Positions 1 through 7,770 of a DNA stretch of 64,000 bases are shown here, piece after piece. Numbering within the stretch: the first letter of the stretch is position 1; every line of letters starts with the position of its first letter. Source of the stretch: an uncultured Pseudomonadales bacterium. GTDB taxonomy: Bacteria > Pseudomonadota > Gammaproteobacteria > Pseudomonadales > Pseudohongiellaceae. The stretch covers positions 1 through 64,000 of the forward strand of contig CALSUH010000016.1 of NCBI GenBank assembly GCA_943789485.1. The letters run 5' to 3'. The notes below the pieces were generated by a model. It saw nothing but the letters and a program-made list of their open reading frames with translations. It was not told where the DNA came from and did not search any database. Position numbers and translations under genes: made by a program.

Positions 1-488
1 GTGCCGTCTCGATCATCGTCCCACCAGAGTTTGATCGCATAGATACTTCCAGCACCGTCACAAGCGTTGGCGGCTGCCGTGCCATCAGTTGGAGTCGAGT
101 CGAGACAAACCACTGAAGCGCCCAGAGGAAAACCTACAGCCACCGTTGCTGACCAATCTAGAATATCTTGAGCCGCCAACTGCAAATCCGAACAACCTAC
201 AGCTGCAAAACAACTAGCGGTTGCTGCGCCGGCGACATCGTCGTAGCCGCCCCCTTCCACGGCAGAAATATTGGCCCGCATCCTCTCTATGATATCGACG
301 CTATAAGTAGTCGCCATGGTACGGAAATAAGCGGCTTGGTTTCCCCGCAGACTAACGACCTGCACACCAGCCATGCCGAGCATGCCAAAAGAGAGCACTA
401 GCAGAGACACCAACACTTCTATCAGTGTGCTGCCTGACGCCCTAGACAGGCGAGAATTAGCTTTGACTTGCCTTAAGGGCATACTCAT
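1..488 (-). CDS. pilV: Type IV pilus minor pilin, PilV-like (partial, cut by window edge)
   Basis: The reverse strand reads an open frame of 162 residues from an ATG at 488 that runs off the left edge. Residues 19-42 form a class III pilin signal: a Gly cleavage site, then STLIE, which places Glu at mature position 5, followed by a hydrophobic helix. This is the prepilin-peptidase (PilD) site shared by type IV pilins and pseudopilins. The rest contains a Cys-rich loop and a WWDDDRDG-type stretch typical of PilV-like minor pilins, which prime pilus assembly in the inner membrane. Its ATG overlaps the TGA of the upstream fimT-like gene (ATGA), so the two are translationally coupled in a minor-pilin operon that continues leftward. 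PilV is chosen by position and motif; another minor pilin is possible. Confidence 0.8.
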   Translation of the reverse strand, partial: MSMPLRQVKANSRLSRASGSTLIEVLVSLLVLSFGMLGMAGVQVVSLRGNQAAYFRTMATTYSVDIIERMRANISAVEGGGYDDVAGAATASCFAAVGCSDLQLAAQDILDWSATVAVGFPLGASVVCLDSTPTDGTAAANACDGAGSIYAIKLWWDDDRDG

Positions 489-1033
489 CCTCCCTCGATT
501 CGCCGGCCTCTACCCGAAGCGCCAATCTCAACTGAGCGCGCATTAGCAGAAGTTCCCGTTGACGGAAAAAGCAGCATTGTTTGAGTTCCTGCTGTAGCAC
601 TGAACCCTAGGCTATTGTATTCCATGAAGTCTGTCGTGACGGTCAACACACTGTTTGCGCCCAATGCGTCAAATACGCGTATTATGATGTCGCCTACATC
701 TATTGAGCCAGCAGCTCCGTCGGAATCGCCATTCACATCGACAAAAACTATCCACCCTGTGGACTAACTTGCCGCATCACAATCTATTCCGTCATTGCTG
801 GGGCATATTCCCACGTTCGTGCCACGCTTGATTGATTCGCTGCGTGCTAGGTTAAGCGTAGTAATAAAAAGCTTAACTTGCGAATTAGTAACATTACTCT
901 CAATTGTGTCCTGAAAATTAGGTAGCAACACAGCAATCAGAGTGCACAGAATACCCACCGTTACCAGCAGCTCAATAAGAGAATAGCCGCGGGTAGTCCA
1001 ACCAACGCTAACCCTATAGAATTCAACGCACAA
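485..1033 (-). pseudogene. fimT: FimT/GspH-type pseudopilin with an in-frame TAG stop
   Basis: Residues 15-35 carry a prepilin signal (TTRG then YSLIE, Glu at mature position 5, then a hydrophobic helix), followed by a FimT/GspH body with LNLARSESIKRGTNVGIC and, downstream, STGWIVFVDVNGDSDG. Both halves lie in one frame but are separated by a TAG at about 764-766. The family usually has Trp just before the GWIVF segment, so a single TGG-to-TAG change explains the stop. The start is uncertain: only a TTG at 1033 is available upstream of the signal. The downstream half alone would lack a signal and could not be assembled. FimT-like proteins are minor pseudopilins of type IV pilus machines. Real nonsense mutation or sequence error cannot be separated here. 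Confidence 0.75.
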
Positions 1034-1251
1034 GTGGGTGAATTGGCTAAAAAAATAATAAATTCATACACTTAATTGATTAGATTGTGGCAGGGTTTAC
1101 ATCGCAGCGGGTTCATGGCAGGTCAAGTTCTTGACTAGGCCCGCAGGGCTCGGGCATTTGACTTAGGGTCTAGGTATCAGTTTACCTTTGTTTGCCGCTC
1201 AATCCCTGCCATCCTGTGGCATACAGCCCTGCTTTGGAATAGGAAAAACTC

Positions 1252-2010
1252 GTGGAAATTACACTTGGCTCAGTGCTTTTGCTTAGCATCACCGGCTTTG
1301 TGGCCGGTGGAATCAATACTGTAGCAGGTGGTGGCTCCAACCTAACTCTCCCAGTACTGATGATCTTAGGCTTGCCTGCGGATATCGCCAATGGCACTAA
1401 CCGTGTCTCCATCGCATTGCAATGCGTTGTGGGGCTTGCAGGCTACGATAAGCATGAAACGCTAGACCGGCCAGCACTTGTTCCGATACTCGTCCCTTCC
1501 ATGGCTGGAGGCCTCTGCGGGGCAATAGGGGCTGCCCTGATACCCAATCTATTCCTTAAACCGATTTTACTCGGCACAATATTGCTGATGGCTTTGGTGA
1601 TATTGATCAAACCTGGAGTGATAGCACCCCCTCCGGGCACTAAGAATTTAAGCCCTAGCGAGAGTCGCGGCGCTTGGTGGGGTCTATTCGCAGCGGGGGT
1701 TTACGGAGGCTTCGTACAAGCTGGGGTGGGTTTCATCCTATTGGCCGCCTTAGCGGGCGGATTGCGCTATGACCTGCTGCGGGCTAATGCACTCAAGACA
1801 GCCTGTGCCCTAGCATTTACCAGTGTCGCTCTGATTGTCTTCATCGCTTTCGATCAAGTCTGGTGGATTCCCGGCCTGATCCTAGCCGCCGGATCAATGC
1901 TAGGCGCACACCTTGCCGTGAAGATCGCTGTTCGGGCCTCCCCAGAAAGCATCAAGTGGTTTCTATTCTCAATGACGCTCTGCGCCGTAGTGGCTGGACT
2001 TGTATTCTAG
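1252..2010 (+). CDS. TSUP (TauE/SafE) family membrane permease
   Basis: A 252-residue polytopic inner-membrane protein with about eight hydrophobic segments. The repeated glycine-rich signatures typical of TSUP permeases are visible: GGINTVAGGGSNLTLP near residue 20 and GGFVQAGVGFILLA near residue 151, the two halves of an internal duplication. TSUP members move sulfonates, sulfite or other small organosulfur or carboxylate anions; the substrate here cannot be read. GTG start at 1252 with AGGA about seven bases upstream. The gene converges with the histidine kinase gene at 2022, only 11 bases away. No sulfur-metabolism gene is adjacent. Confidence 0.88.
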   Translation: MEITLGSVLLLSITGFVAGGINTVAGGGSNLTLPVLMILGLPADIANGTNRVSIALQCVVGLAGYDKHETLDRPALVPILVPSMAGGLCGAIGAALIPNLFLKPILLGTILLMALVILIKPGVIAPPPGTKNLSPSESRGAWWGLFAAGVYGGFVQAGVGFILLAALAGGLRYDLLRANALKTACALAFTSVALIVFIAFDQVWWIPGLILAAGSMLGAHLAVKIAVRASPESIKWFLFSMTLCAVVAGLVF

Positions 2011-2021
2011 GGAGCCTTTAA

Positions 2022-3425
2022 TCAAGCAGTCAGTCGAGGCGAGCCGAAGCGCATGGTGATCTTCGCACCACCCAAGTCGCTGGATCCGACCACTATCGTA
2101 CCTTCATAACTGCTAACGATATCGGTTACCACAGCGAGACCAATTCCCTGCCCCTGAACCAAGGTATCCGCCCTAGCCCCGCGCTGCAGTACGAATTCCT
2201 GTTTCTCTATGCTGATGCCATAGCCATTGTCGTCAATGACCACCTCTAAGCCCTCAAAATCATCGATTCTAGACTCCGTACAGATTCTGACTTCTCCCCG
2301 ACCGTACTTAAACGCATTATCCAGAACGTTGCCTAGAACTTCGAGCAGGTCGCGTTCGTCCCCAGTAAACAAAGCTTCGGCATCTAACTGCCTCGCCACT
2401 GAAACCGACTTATCTCGATATACTTTTGCCAGAGCATCGAGCACCTTCTCCACAACCGGCTTCACCAACACCTGTCGCGCCAATGCTGAGCTGTGGTTTG
2501 ATTGAACTGCACGTTGCAGCTGATAGGAGACAATCTGGTTCATACGCCCCAGCTGCTCTTCGACCGCACCAAGTTGCTCGCCGCTCCCCTCCTGCTTCCT
2601 AGAAAGCGTTTGCATGATGCCAGCAATAACGGCAAGTGGGGTTTTTAGGCTATGAGCTAGATCGCCCAAGGTCGTTCGATATCTCTGCTGCTGCTTTCTC
2701 TCGGTCTCAATCAATACGTTGAGATTATTTGTGACCCCCTGTAACTCCTGAGGATAGTTTTCCGCAAGCTGATTTTTTTCTCCTGTCTCAATTCTCTTTA
2801 GATCGCGCGCCATCCTATGTAGTGGCGACAAACCCCAGCGCATAAGAAAAAACTGGATAAGTAGTAGCAGCAATGCCACACCACCCAGCCAAGACCAAAG
2901 GCTTGTGCGGAAGTTTGAAATCTCTGAATAGTACGGCGCAGAATTTTCCATCACCGTGAAATTATATTCACTAATGCCATCTTCCCAGAGAATGCCGTAG
3001 CTGAGCACGAAATACTCTTCATTGTCTGCATTCATTGTTTTAGAAAACTGCGTCTCACCGACTTGAACTGACTGGCGCAGGACTTGCGGATCAGCAAGAA
3101 TGAAGACTCCCGCGGAGTCACTTCGCCATAACTCGCCAAGGCTCGACCGACTGATAAATCCATAGAGCCCAGAATTTAATTGATTGAACCTCGGCTCTCT
3201 CAGATCTTCCAGAAAATAAAACTCATCATCAGAGAATTCCGCCGCCGCCAACAACAGGTATATTTGCACCTGAAGGCGCTCGGACGCACCCGCCTCAATA
3301 CTATTCCTGAATGCACGATCCAATACAACTCCAGTCAGTCCTAGAAAAAAAAACAACAAGATACTGAACGAGATAACAAGTCGCGTCTGTATGGAGTAAT
3401 TGGAAGGATTTGCAGGTGTGGTCAT
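2022..3425 (-). CDS. PhoQ-like sensor histidine kinase
   Basis: A 467-residue inner-membrane sensor kinase: transmembrane helices at about 13-35 and 176-196 enclose a ~140-residue periplasmic sensor domain rich in Asp and Glu. A HAMP-like linker follows, then the H-box GDLAHSLKTPL with His258 as phosphoacceptor, the N-box NVLDNAFKYG (366-375), and ATP-lid glycine boxes DDNGYGI (398-404) and GQGIGLAVV (425-433). All catalytic elements are present. It lies 34 bases downstream of its response regulator in the same direction. The acidic periplasmic face and H-box resemble PhoQ, which senses divalent cations or cationic peptides; the actual signal is not determined by sequence. Confidence 0.93.
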   Translation of the reverse strand: MTTPANPSNYSIQTRLVISFSILLFFFLGLTGVVLDRAFRNSIEAGASERLQVQIYLLLAAAEFSDDEFYFLEDLREPRFNQLNSGLYGFISRSSLGELWRSDSAGVFILADPQVLRQSVQVGETQFSKTMNADNEEYFVLSYGILWEDGISEYNFTVMENSAPYYSEISNFRTSLWSWLGGVALLLLLIQFFLMRWGLSPLHRMARDLKRIETGEKNQLAENYPQELQGVTNNLNVLIETERKQQQRYRTTLGDLAHSLKTPLAVIAGIMQTLSRKQEGSGEQLGAVEEQLGRMNQIVSYQLQRAVQSNHSSALARQVLVKPVVEKVLDALAKVYRDKSVSVARQLDAEALFTGDERDLLEVLGNVLDNAFKYGRGEVRICTESRIDDFEGLEVVIDDNGYGISIEKQEFVLQRGARADTLVQGQGIGLAVVTDIVSSYEGTIVVGSSDLGGAKITMRFGSPRLTA

Positions 3426-3459
3426 TCGATGGCGACCGTTCTAGCTCGCTCGGCCAAGG

Positions 3460-4137
3460 CTACGATTCTTCAAGACTAAATCGATAACCCTGGCCGCGAA
3501 CAGTTTCAATTGGCTTCAGCGTTTGATCGGGGTCCAGCTTCTGCCTTAGACGGCGCACAAAAACTTCCAAAACGTTGCTATCGCGATCGTAGTCCTGCGC
3601 ATAAAGATGCTCCGTAAGCTCGGTCTTAGATATTACCTGCCCCGGGTGCAGCATTAGATACTCGAGCATCTTGTATTCGTAGGCGGTCAGGTCAACGCTA
3701 ACCTCGTTCACCAATAGTCGCTTCGCAGCGATATCGAGACTCAGACTACCGAATTCAAGTTTAGGTTTAGAAAACCCAGCAGCACGCCGCAGCAAGGCAT
3801 TTAATCGAGCGACTATTTCTTCCAGCTGAAAAGGCTTAACGACATAGTCATCAGCGCCTGCATCGAGACCTGCCACTTTATCCTGCCAGTCACCGCGCGC
3901 GGTTAGGATTAAGATTGGATACTCTTTACCCGCGGAGCGAATCTGCTGAATAAGAGAAATGCCATCTATTTCCGGCAGGCCCAAGTCGATGATAGCCGCA
4001 TCGAAGTCATTCTCGGTGGCATGGTACAAACCTATTTTACCATCTTCGGCAACATCAACTACATAGCCTTGTTTGGTTAGCCCTTGCTCCAATTGCTGTC
4101 GCAACAAGCATTCATCTTCTACTACGAGTAGTCGCAT
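3460..4137 (-). CDS. PhoP-like OmpR-family response regulator
   Basis: A 225-residue transcription factor with a receiver domain (1-118) and a winged-helix DNA-binding domain (about 128-222). Acid pocket Glu8/Asp9, phosphoacceptor Asp51 (IIDLGLP), Thr79 and Lys101 (VVKPF) are all present, and the C-terminal half has the OmpR/PhoB signature (TAYEYKMLEYL, then a recognition helix ending in VRRLRQKL). It is first in a cassette with the kinase gene downstream; the PepSY and glycine-zipper genes sit just upstream on the same strand. Phosphorylated regulators of this family bind tandem direct repeats as dimers; no clear box was seen upstream. Confidence 0.94.
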   Translation of the reverse strand: MRLLVVEDECLLRQQLEQGLTKQGYVVDVAEDGKIGLYHATENDFDAAIIDLGLPEIDGISLIQQIRSAGKEYPILILTARGDWQDKVAGLDAGADDYVVKPFQLEEIVARLNALLRRAAGFSKPKLEFGSLSLDIAAKRLLVNEVSVDLTAYEYKMLEYLMLHPGQVISKTELTEHLYAQDYDRDSNVLEVFVRRLRQKLDPDQTLKPIETVRGQGYRFSLEES

Positions 4138-4143
4138 AATGTT

Positions 4144-4470
4144 CTACCCACCACCGCTGATTCTGCCAGTAGCGACATTCACGAAGACGGTAAACACCTT
4201 GCCCTCGTTTTCCATGCGAATCTGGTAACGCTGGCCGTTGCCTTCACCCACGAGACTTATGCGAAGGATGCTACCCGCGAACCGTTGCCTGGCGATTTCT
4301 ACTGCTTGCTGCTGCGTAACCCGCGGGTTAGCTTGTGTATTATTTCTTCCGTTATCGTTTCTATTGATATCGATCTGAGCTGGAGGAATAGGAACATTTT
4401 GGGCATGAGCGAGATTCCCCACGCCAAGCAGTAGTATCACCAAAAAACTAAACATCGAATTTTTGCTCAA
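4144..4470 (-). CDS. Secreted PepSY-domain protein
   Basis: A 108-residue protein with an N-terminal signal peptide (hydrophobic to about residue 23, cut after AHA), an Asn/Arg-rich linker, and a single PepSY domain (about 48-105: VTQQQAVEIARQRF, then RYQIRMENEGKVFTVFVN). PepSY domains bind or inhibit peptides and proteases in the periplasm. The gene ends only six bases before the response-regulator start, so it is the leading gene of the two-component transcript. Small PepSY proteins next to PhoPQ-like pairs are common in proteobacteria and may tune the sensor; this role is inferred from context. Confidence 0.85.
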   Translation of the reverse strand: MSKNSMFSFLVILLLGVGNLAHAQNVPIPPAQIDINRNDNGRNNTQANPRVTQQQAVEIARQRFAGSILRISLVGEGNGQRYQIRMENEGKVFTVFVNVATGRISGGG

Positions 4471-4523
4471 AATATTCCTCTATTCCTAGGAACCGCATAG
4501 TATTATTCAAGGGTATCTAGTGT

Positions 4524-5048
4524 TTACAATACCGGCTGAACACTGACCCTAACTCGGATTTCATCACCTGGGTCAGTAGTGGTTCTTACAGAATACTCCT
4601 CTCCGTTATAAAGATAAGTGACCTGATAACCTACCAACCGCTCTTCTTCATGCTGCTGATAGACTGTCTCGCAGCGCTGCACCGTCTGATATTCACCGCT
4701 GCTAGCACTCTCGTTGCGACGCATAATATCACGTCCTATAGAGCGGCCCAACACAGCGCCGAGAACCGCACCAACACGCTGATTCGACTTATTATGACCC
4801 ACGGCGTTGCCAATGGCGCCTCCGATGATCGTACTCACTACCACCGGTGTATTCGAGCTATTGCCATTGCCACGCCGATCGACCACCGTTTCCTCTTCCC
4901 AGCACTGTTCCTGCGGGGTTGAAATCTCGACAACCTCATAGACAGCGCGTGCTTCAACCACCGATGCAGTCTCATACGAAGTTTCCGCGAATGCCCCTGC
5001 GGATACCAAACCCAGTGCCGCTACTGCGCCTATCATCTTAGTATTCAT
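4524..5048 (-). CDS. Glycine-zipper 2TM outer-membrane-type protein
   Basis: A 174-residue secreted protein with a cleavable signal (to about residue 21, AFA). Residues 69-105 are a glycine-zipper hairpin, IIGGAIGNAVGHNKSNQRVG then AVLGAVLGRSIG, the Rick_17kDa_Anti/glycine zipper 2TM fold that inserts in membranes. It has only two Cys, in the mature part (around residues 49 and 126), and no lipobox, so it is probably not a lipoprotein. It lies 53 bases upstream of the PepSY gene on the same strand and may share its regulation. Family function is poorly known; envelope integrity is the usual guess. The ATG at 5048 follows GAGAGGATT, a good ribosome-binding site. Confidence 0.85.
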   Translation of the reverse strand: MNTKMIGAVAALGLVSAGAFAETSYETASVVEARAVYEVVEISTPQEQCWEEETVVDRRGNGNSSNTPVVVSTIIGGAIGNAVGHNKSNQRVGAVLGAVLGRSIGRDIMRRNESASSGEYQTVQRCETVYQQHEEERLVGYQVTYLYNGEEYSVRTTTDPGDEIRVRVSVQPVL

Positions 5049-5239
5049 GTAAAATCCTCTCTTATCAAACTCTCATTAGCAGTGGGGATAAGGCACTTTA
5101 TTTTCTCGCCATTCCCAACCTAGGCCGCTAACCTAACAAGAACAACCTGAATTCAAGCTGAAGAGAATACGAGGGTTCTAGGATGATTCAAGATACGTGT
5201 AGACTATTTTATTTGTCGCAGCAGTAGTGTATTTTACTA

Positions 5240-5305
5240 GAGAACACGGCCTACTATGAACACAGAGCATGTATTCAATCACTAACTAACATCTCTACAA
5301 CTAGC
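5240..5305 (+). repeat. ~70-bp repeat, copy 1 (direct)
   Basis: Copy 1 begins GAGAACACGGCCTACTATGA and contains CATGTATTCAATCACTAAC. It matches the reverse complement of copy 3 (5897-5973) over about 47 bases with few differences, and copy 2 (5311-5380) more loosely. It lies upstream of the cold-shock-domain gene. No transposase or clear terminal palindrome was seen. Confidence 0.75.
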
Positions 5306-5310
5306 AGTGG

Positions 5311-5380
5311 GAGGACACGGCCGACTATGTACGCCACGTCATGCATTCAATCACAAATAAACTAGCGTCCCCATAACTAG
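5311..5380 (+). repeat. ~70-bp repeat, copy 2 (direct)
   Basis: Copy 2 begins GAGGACACGGCCGACTATGT and contains ATGCATTCAATCAC followed by AAACTAGCGTC. Its second half matches copy 3 better than copy 1 does, so the unit is about 70 bases. It starts about 71 bases after copy 1, a near head-to-tail arrangement. The two copies fill much of the 400-base stretch 5049-5448, where I see no gene. Confidence 0.7.
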
Positions 5381-5448
5381 GAGAAGGGGTCTTCAGAACC
5401 ACCAGCAACATCCAAAAACAGAATATCAACTATAAAACCAATAAGAGT

Positions 5449-5874
5449 ATGAACATGTTCAAGAAGCCCGTTTTTATTTCATTTGCCATTACTGTATTAG
5501 CCTGCATTCCGCTCTACTTGCTCAGCTCGCAGGAATTCTCACTAACCCTTTCCAATTTTCCAGTAATCGCACTTACCCTGTTCATCATAGTCTTAGTCAG
5601 CAGCTTCTGCGTTCAACACAGCTCCGCCCGACCGGGCGACGATCACTTTGATGATGAATATAACTCGGGCCGAGAAGAAGGCAACGTGAAATGGTTCAAT
5701 GCCAATAAAGGGTTTGGCTTCATTACCCGCGATAGCGGCGATGATGTATTCGTTCACTTTCGCTCGATACGAGGAGAAGGACACCGCGTCTTACATGACG
5801 GTCAGCGAGTGGAGTTTGAAGTCAGCGAAGGGGATAAAGGGTTGCAAGCAGATGATGTGGCCGCCGTCGGCTAG
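5449..5874 (+). CDS. Membrane-anchored cold-shock-domain protein
   Basis: A 141-residue protein with two predicted transmembrane helices (about 8-26 and 37-54), an acidic linker, and a C-terminal cold-shock domain (about 76-140). The domain has the nucleic-acid-binding motifs RNP1 (KGFGFI) and RNP2 (VFVHF), preceded by [11 protein letters not shown]. Free CspA-type proteins are about 70 residues; here an intact domain is tethered to the membrane, presumably facing the cytoplasm. Such proteins are seen in some gammaproteobacteria, but their RNA or DNA targets are unknown. The long 5' region holds two repeat copies and a third, inverted copy follows the stop. Start is either the ATG at 5449 or the one at 5455; neither has a strong ribosome-binding site. 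Confidence 0.85.
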   Translation: MNMFKKPVFISFAITVLACIPLYLLSSQEFSLTLSNFPVIALTLFIIVLVSSFCVQHSSARPGDDHFDDEYNSGREEGNVKWFNANKGFGFITRDSGDDVFVHFRSIRGEGHRVLHDGQRVEFEVSEGDKGLQADDVAAVG

Positions 5875-5896
5875 GATTTAAGCGTTCTAGCCCACT

Positions 5897-5973
5897 TAAA
5901 TTAGCTGGAGAGACGCCAGTTCGTTAGTGATTGAATACATGTGCTGGTGTTCATAGTGGGCTGTGTTCTCCTC
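5897..5973 (-). repeat. ~70-bp repeat, copy 3 (inverted)
   Basis: Read on the reverse strand this copy begins GAGGAGAACACAGCCCACTA and continues through CATGTATTCAATCACTAACG to a tail that matches copy 2. It is inverted relative to copies 1 and 2, so the cold-shock-domain gene lies between oppositely oriented copies. It reaches the TGA of slyX (5972-5974). Confidence 0.75.
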
Positions 5974-6181
5974 AGTAATGAGGAGGTTTCTCAATCTGTT
6001 CCTCTACCCCCCCAGCTGGGCCCCTTTCAACAGCATTCTGCAACTGCTCTTTTATCTCAGACATCTCACTTATAAACTCATCTAGCTGACGCTGCTGCCT
6101 AGCCACTATCGCATTAAGATCTGACAGCAGATCCTCCTGATAGCTAAATTTAGTTTCCAGCTCTATTAGTTTTTCTTCCAT
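5972..6181 (-). CDS. slyX: SlyX family coiled-coil protein
   Basis: A 69-residue protein that is almost entirely heptad coiled coil (about 1-52: LIELETKFSYQEDLLSDLN, then RQQRQLDEF), with a short tail ending in PPHY. That C-terminal motif and the length match SlyX, a small soluble cytoplasmic protein of unknown function found across proteobacteria. It stands alone and diverges from the desaturase gene. Its stop codon touches the third copy of the local repeat. Confidence 0.88.
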   Translation of the reverse strand: MEEKLIELETKFSYQEDLLSDLNAIVARQQRQLDEFISEMSEIKEQLQNAVERGPAGGVEEQIEKPPHY

Positions 6182-6301
6182 TTCCCCTACCTCTAAACTC
6201 GAACGCTCTGTATTTATTCAGTCACTTCATCAACGATTGAGTTATCGGTGACTCTTCTGCATTATACTGTTAATACTAGCCCTTACGATGAGGGCCGTAT
6301 A

Positions 6302-6328
6302 GATTGAATTTTTACATGTAATTCAATC
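6302..6328. promoter_or_regulatory. Palindrome upstream of the fatty acid desaturase gene
   Basis: GATTGAATT and AATTCAATC form perfect 9-base arms around TTTACATGT, with a second overlapping palindrome TTACATGTAA. It lies 80 bases before the desaturase start in the divergent slyX/desaturase spacer. The size and position suit an operator for a dimeric lipid-responsive repressor, or an mRNA hairpin. CATGTAATTCAATC inside it resembles CATGTATTCAATC in the nearby repeats. No known operator consensus was recognised. Confidence 0.4.
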
Positions 6329-6408
6329 GAGGAATTTTAGTGAGACTTCCTTTACTATACCCCAACGCCTAGTTTTTCATCTCAGCAACTCTAGCAGGAA
6401 CAGAAATA

Positions 6409-7554
6409 ATGGAAAAAGCCCCCATCAACTGGACGAATATGCTGCTGTTCAGCCTAACTCCAGCGCTTGCCGTTATACTCGTGCCTGCGTATGGCTATTT
6501 TTACGGCTACGACCTCTACGAGTGGGTGGTATTCTTACTTCTGATGGGCTTTTGTGGTATGTCCATAACCGCCGGCTACCACCGCCTTTGGTCGCACAAG
6601 GCCTATAAGGCGCACCCACTGATTCGCATCATATTTGCTCTCGGTGGCGCCTGCGCACTGCAGAACGACATCTTAAGTTGGGCATCGGGACATCGCCGCC
6701 ATCATCAATTCGTCGACAACGACGATAGCGACCCTTACTCAGCCAGTCGTGGATTCTGGTTTTCTCATATCGGATGGATTCTACGCGACTACAAAAGCGG
6801 CGCAGAAGACTATTCGAATGTTAAAGATTTAATGAAAGACCCAATTGTAGTTTGGCAGAGGAAACACTATCTGAGCCTGCTGTTGATAATGAATATTGGC
6901 CTACCGGCATTTCTAGGTTTTGTTCACGGAGATATTATCGCAGGCATTTTATTAGGCGGTCTTCTGCGCTTAGTTCTGAGCCAACACGTAACCTATTTAA
7001 TAAACTCCATAGCACATATGTGGGGTCACCAACCCTACAGCGAGAGCAGTTCGGCTAAAGACAATGCAATCCTGGCATTTTTTACCTACGGGGAGGGTTA
7101 TCATAATTATCACCACACTTTCCAGTGGGACTATAGAAACGGTATTCACTGGTGGCACTTCGACCCAACGAAGTGGATGATAAGCTTGCTCTCTTTCGCC
7201 GGCCTAACTCGCGATCTTAAACGCTGCAACCCTGCACAGATTGAGAAAGCCCGACTCGAACTTCAGTACCTGAAAGCAACAGAGAAATGCGAGCGCTTCG
7301 ATATTCCGGAGAGCTGGCGACTTCGACTGGAGACTGAATACGAGCAACTCCTACAGACCCTGCAGCTTTGGACCGAACACAGGCAAGCCTGGTACGAGGC
7401 CAGAGGCAAACAGTTGCAGGAAAGCCTCAATTCTCTCGATCAACTTCAGCTGAAGCATGGCTATAAAGAGGTTCAATATCGGCTGAAGGCGCAGAAACAG
7501 CGTTGGCAACACCTACTGCGTGATCTAGCGCAACCACACCCACAACTGAACTGA
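6409..7554 (+). CDS. Membrane acyl-CoA (delta-9 type) fatty acid desaturase
   Basis: A 381-residue integral-membrane di-iron desaturase. The three His boxes are intact: HRLWSH (58-63), HRRHH (95-99) and HNYHH (232-236), as is the conserved NDDSDPY segment. These enzymes insert a cis double bond into saturated acyl chains using O2 and an electron donor, adjusting membrane fluidity. The core ends near residue 270; about 110 further residues are charged and predicted helical or coiled coil, and include several Trp-Gln and Lys-Gln stretches. Such C-terminal tails occur in marine gammaproteobacterial homologues. The gene is monocistronic, preceded by the palindrome at 6302-6328 and the CAGGAACAG stretch before the ATG. 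Confidence 0.92.
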   Translation: MEKAPINWTNMLLFSLTPALAVILVPAYGYFYGYDLYEWVVFLLLMGFCGMSITAGYHRLWSHKAYKAHPLIRIIFALGGACALQNDILSWASGHRRHHQFVDNDDSDPYSASRGFWFSHIGWILRDYKSGAEDYSNVKDLMKDPIVVWQRKHYLSLLLIMNIGLPAFLGFVHGDIIAGILLGGLLRLVLSQHVTYLINSIAHMWGHQPYSESSSAKDNAILAFFTYGEGYHNYHHTFQWDYRNGIHWWHFDPTKWMISLLSFAGLTRDLKRCNPAQIEKARLELQYLKATEKCERFDIPESWRLRLETEYEQLLQTLQLWTEHRQAWYEARGKQLQESLNSLDQLQLKHGYKEVQYRLKAQKQRWQHLLRDLAQPHPQLN

Positions 7555-7770
7555 TTACTCGATATTCTCGTAAACGGATTAATTAGTGCCGCGTTATAGC
7601 CTGCACAGCTATGCCACTTTGTCTAAGCGAAGTGAATTTGGGTCACTATTCATCGCAGCTATCACATGCAATCAGATTCTGGCAGAATTACTTACTCGTT
7701 AGGGTCCTAGGGCCCACAGACTAAAGACTCATACTACTCACAAGACAAAGGCTTACCGGAAGGAAACGAC

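Noticed and set aside
168..401. Plus-strand frame within pilV
   Set aside because: It is antisense to a reading frame with a clear prepilin signal and pilin composition.
5240..5380. CRISPR array from the two direct repeats
   Set aside because: Repeats are imperfect, about 70 bases long, only two in tandem, with no regular spacers and no cas genes.
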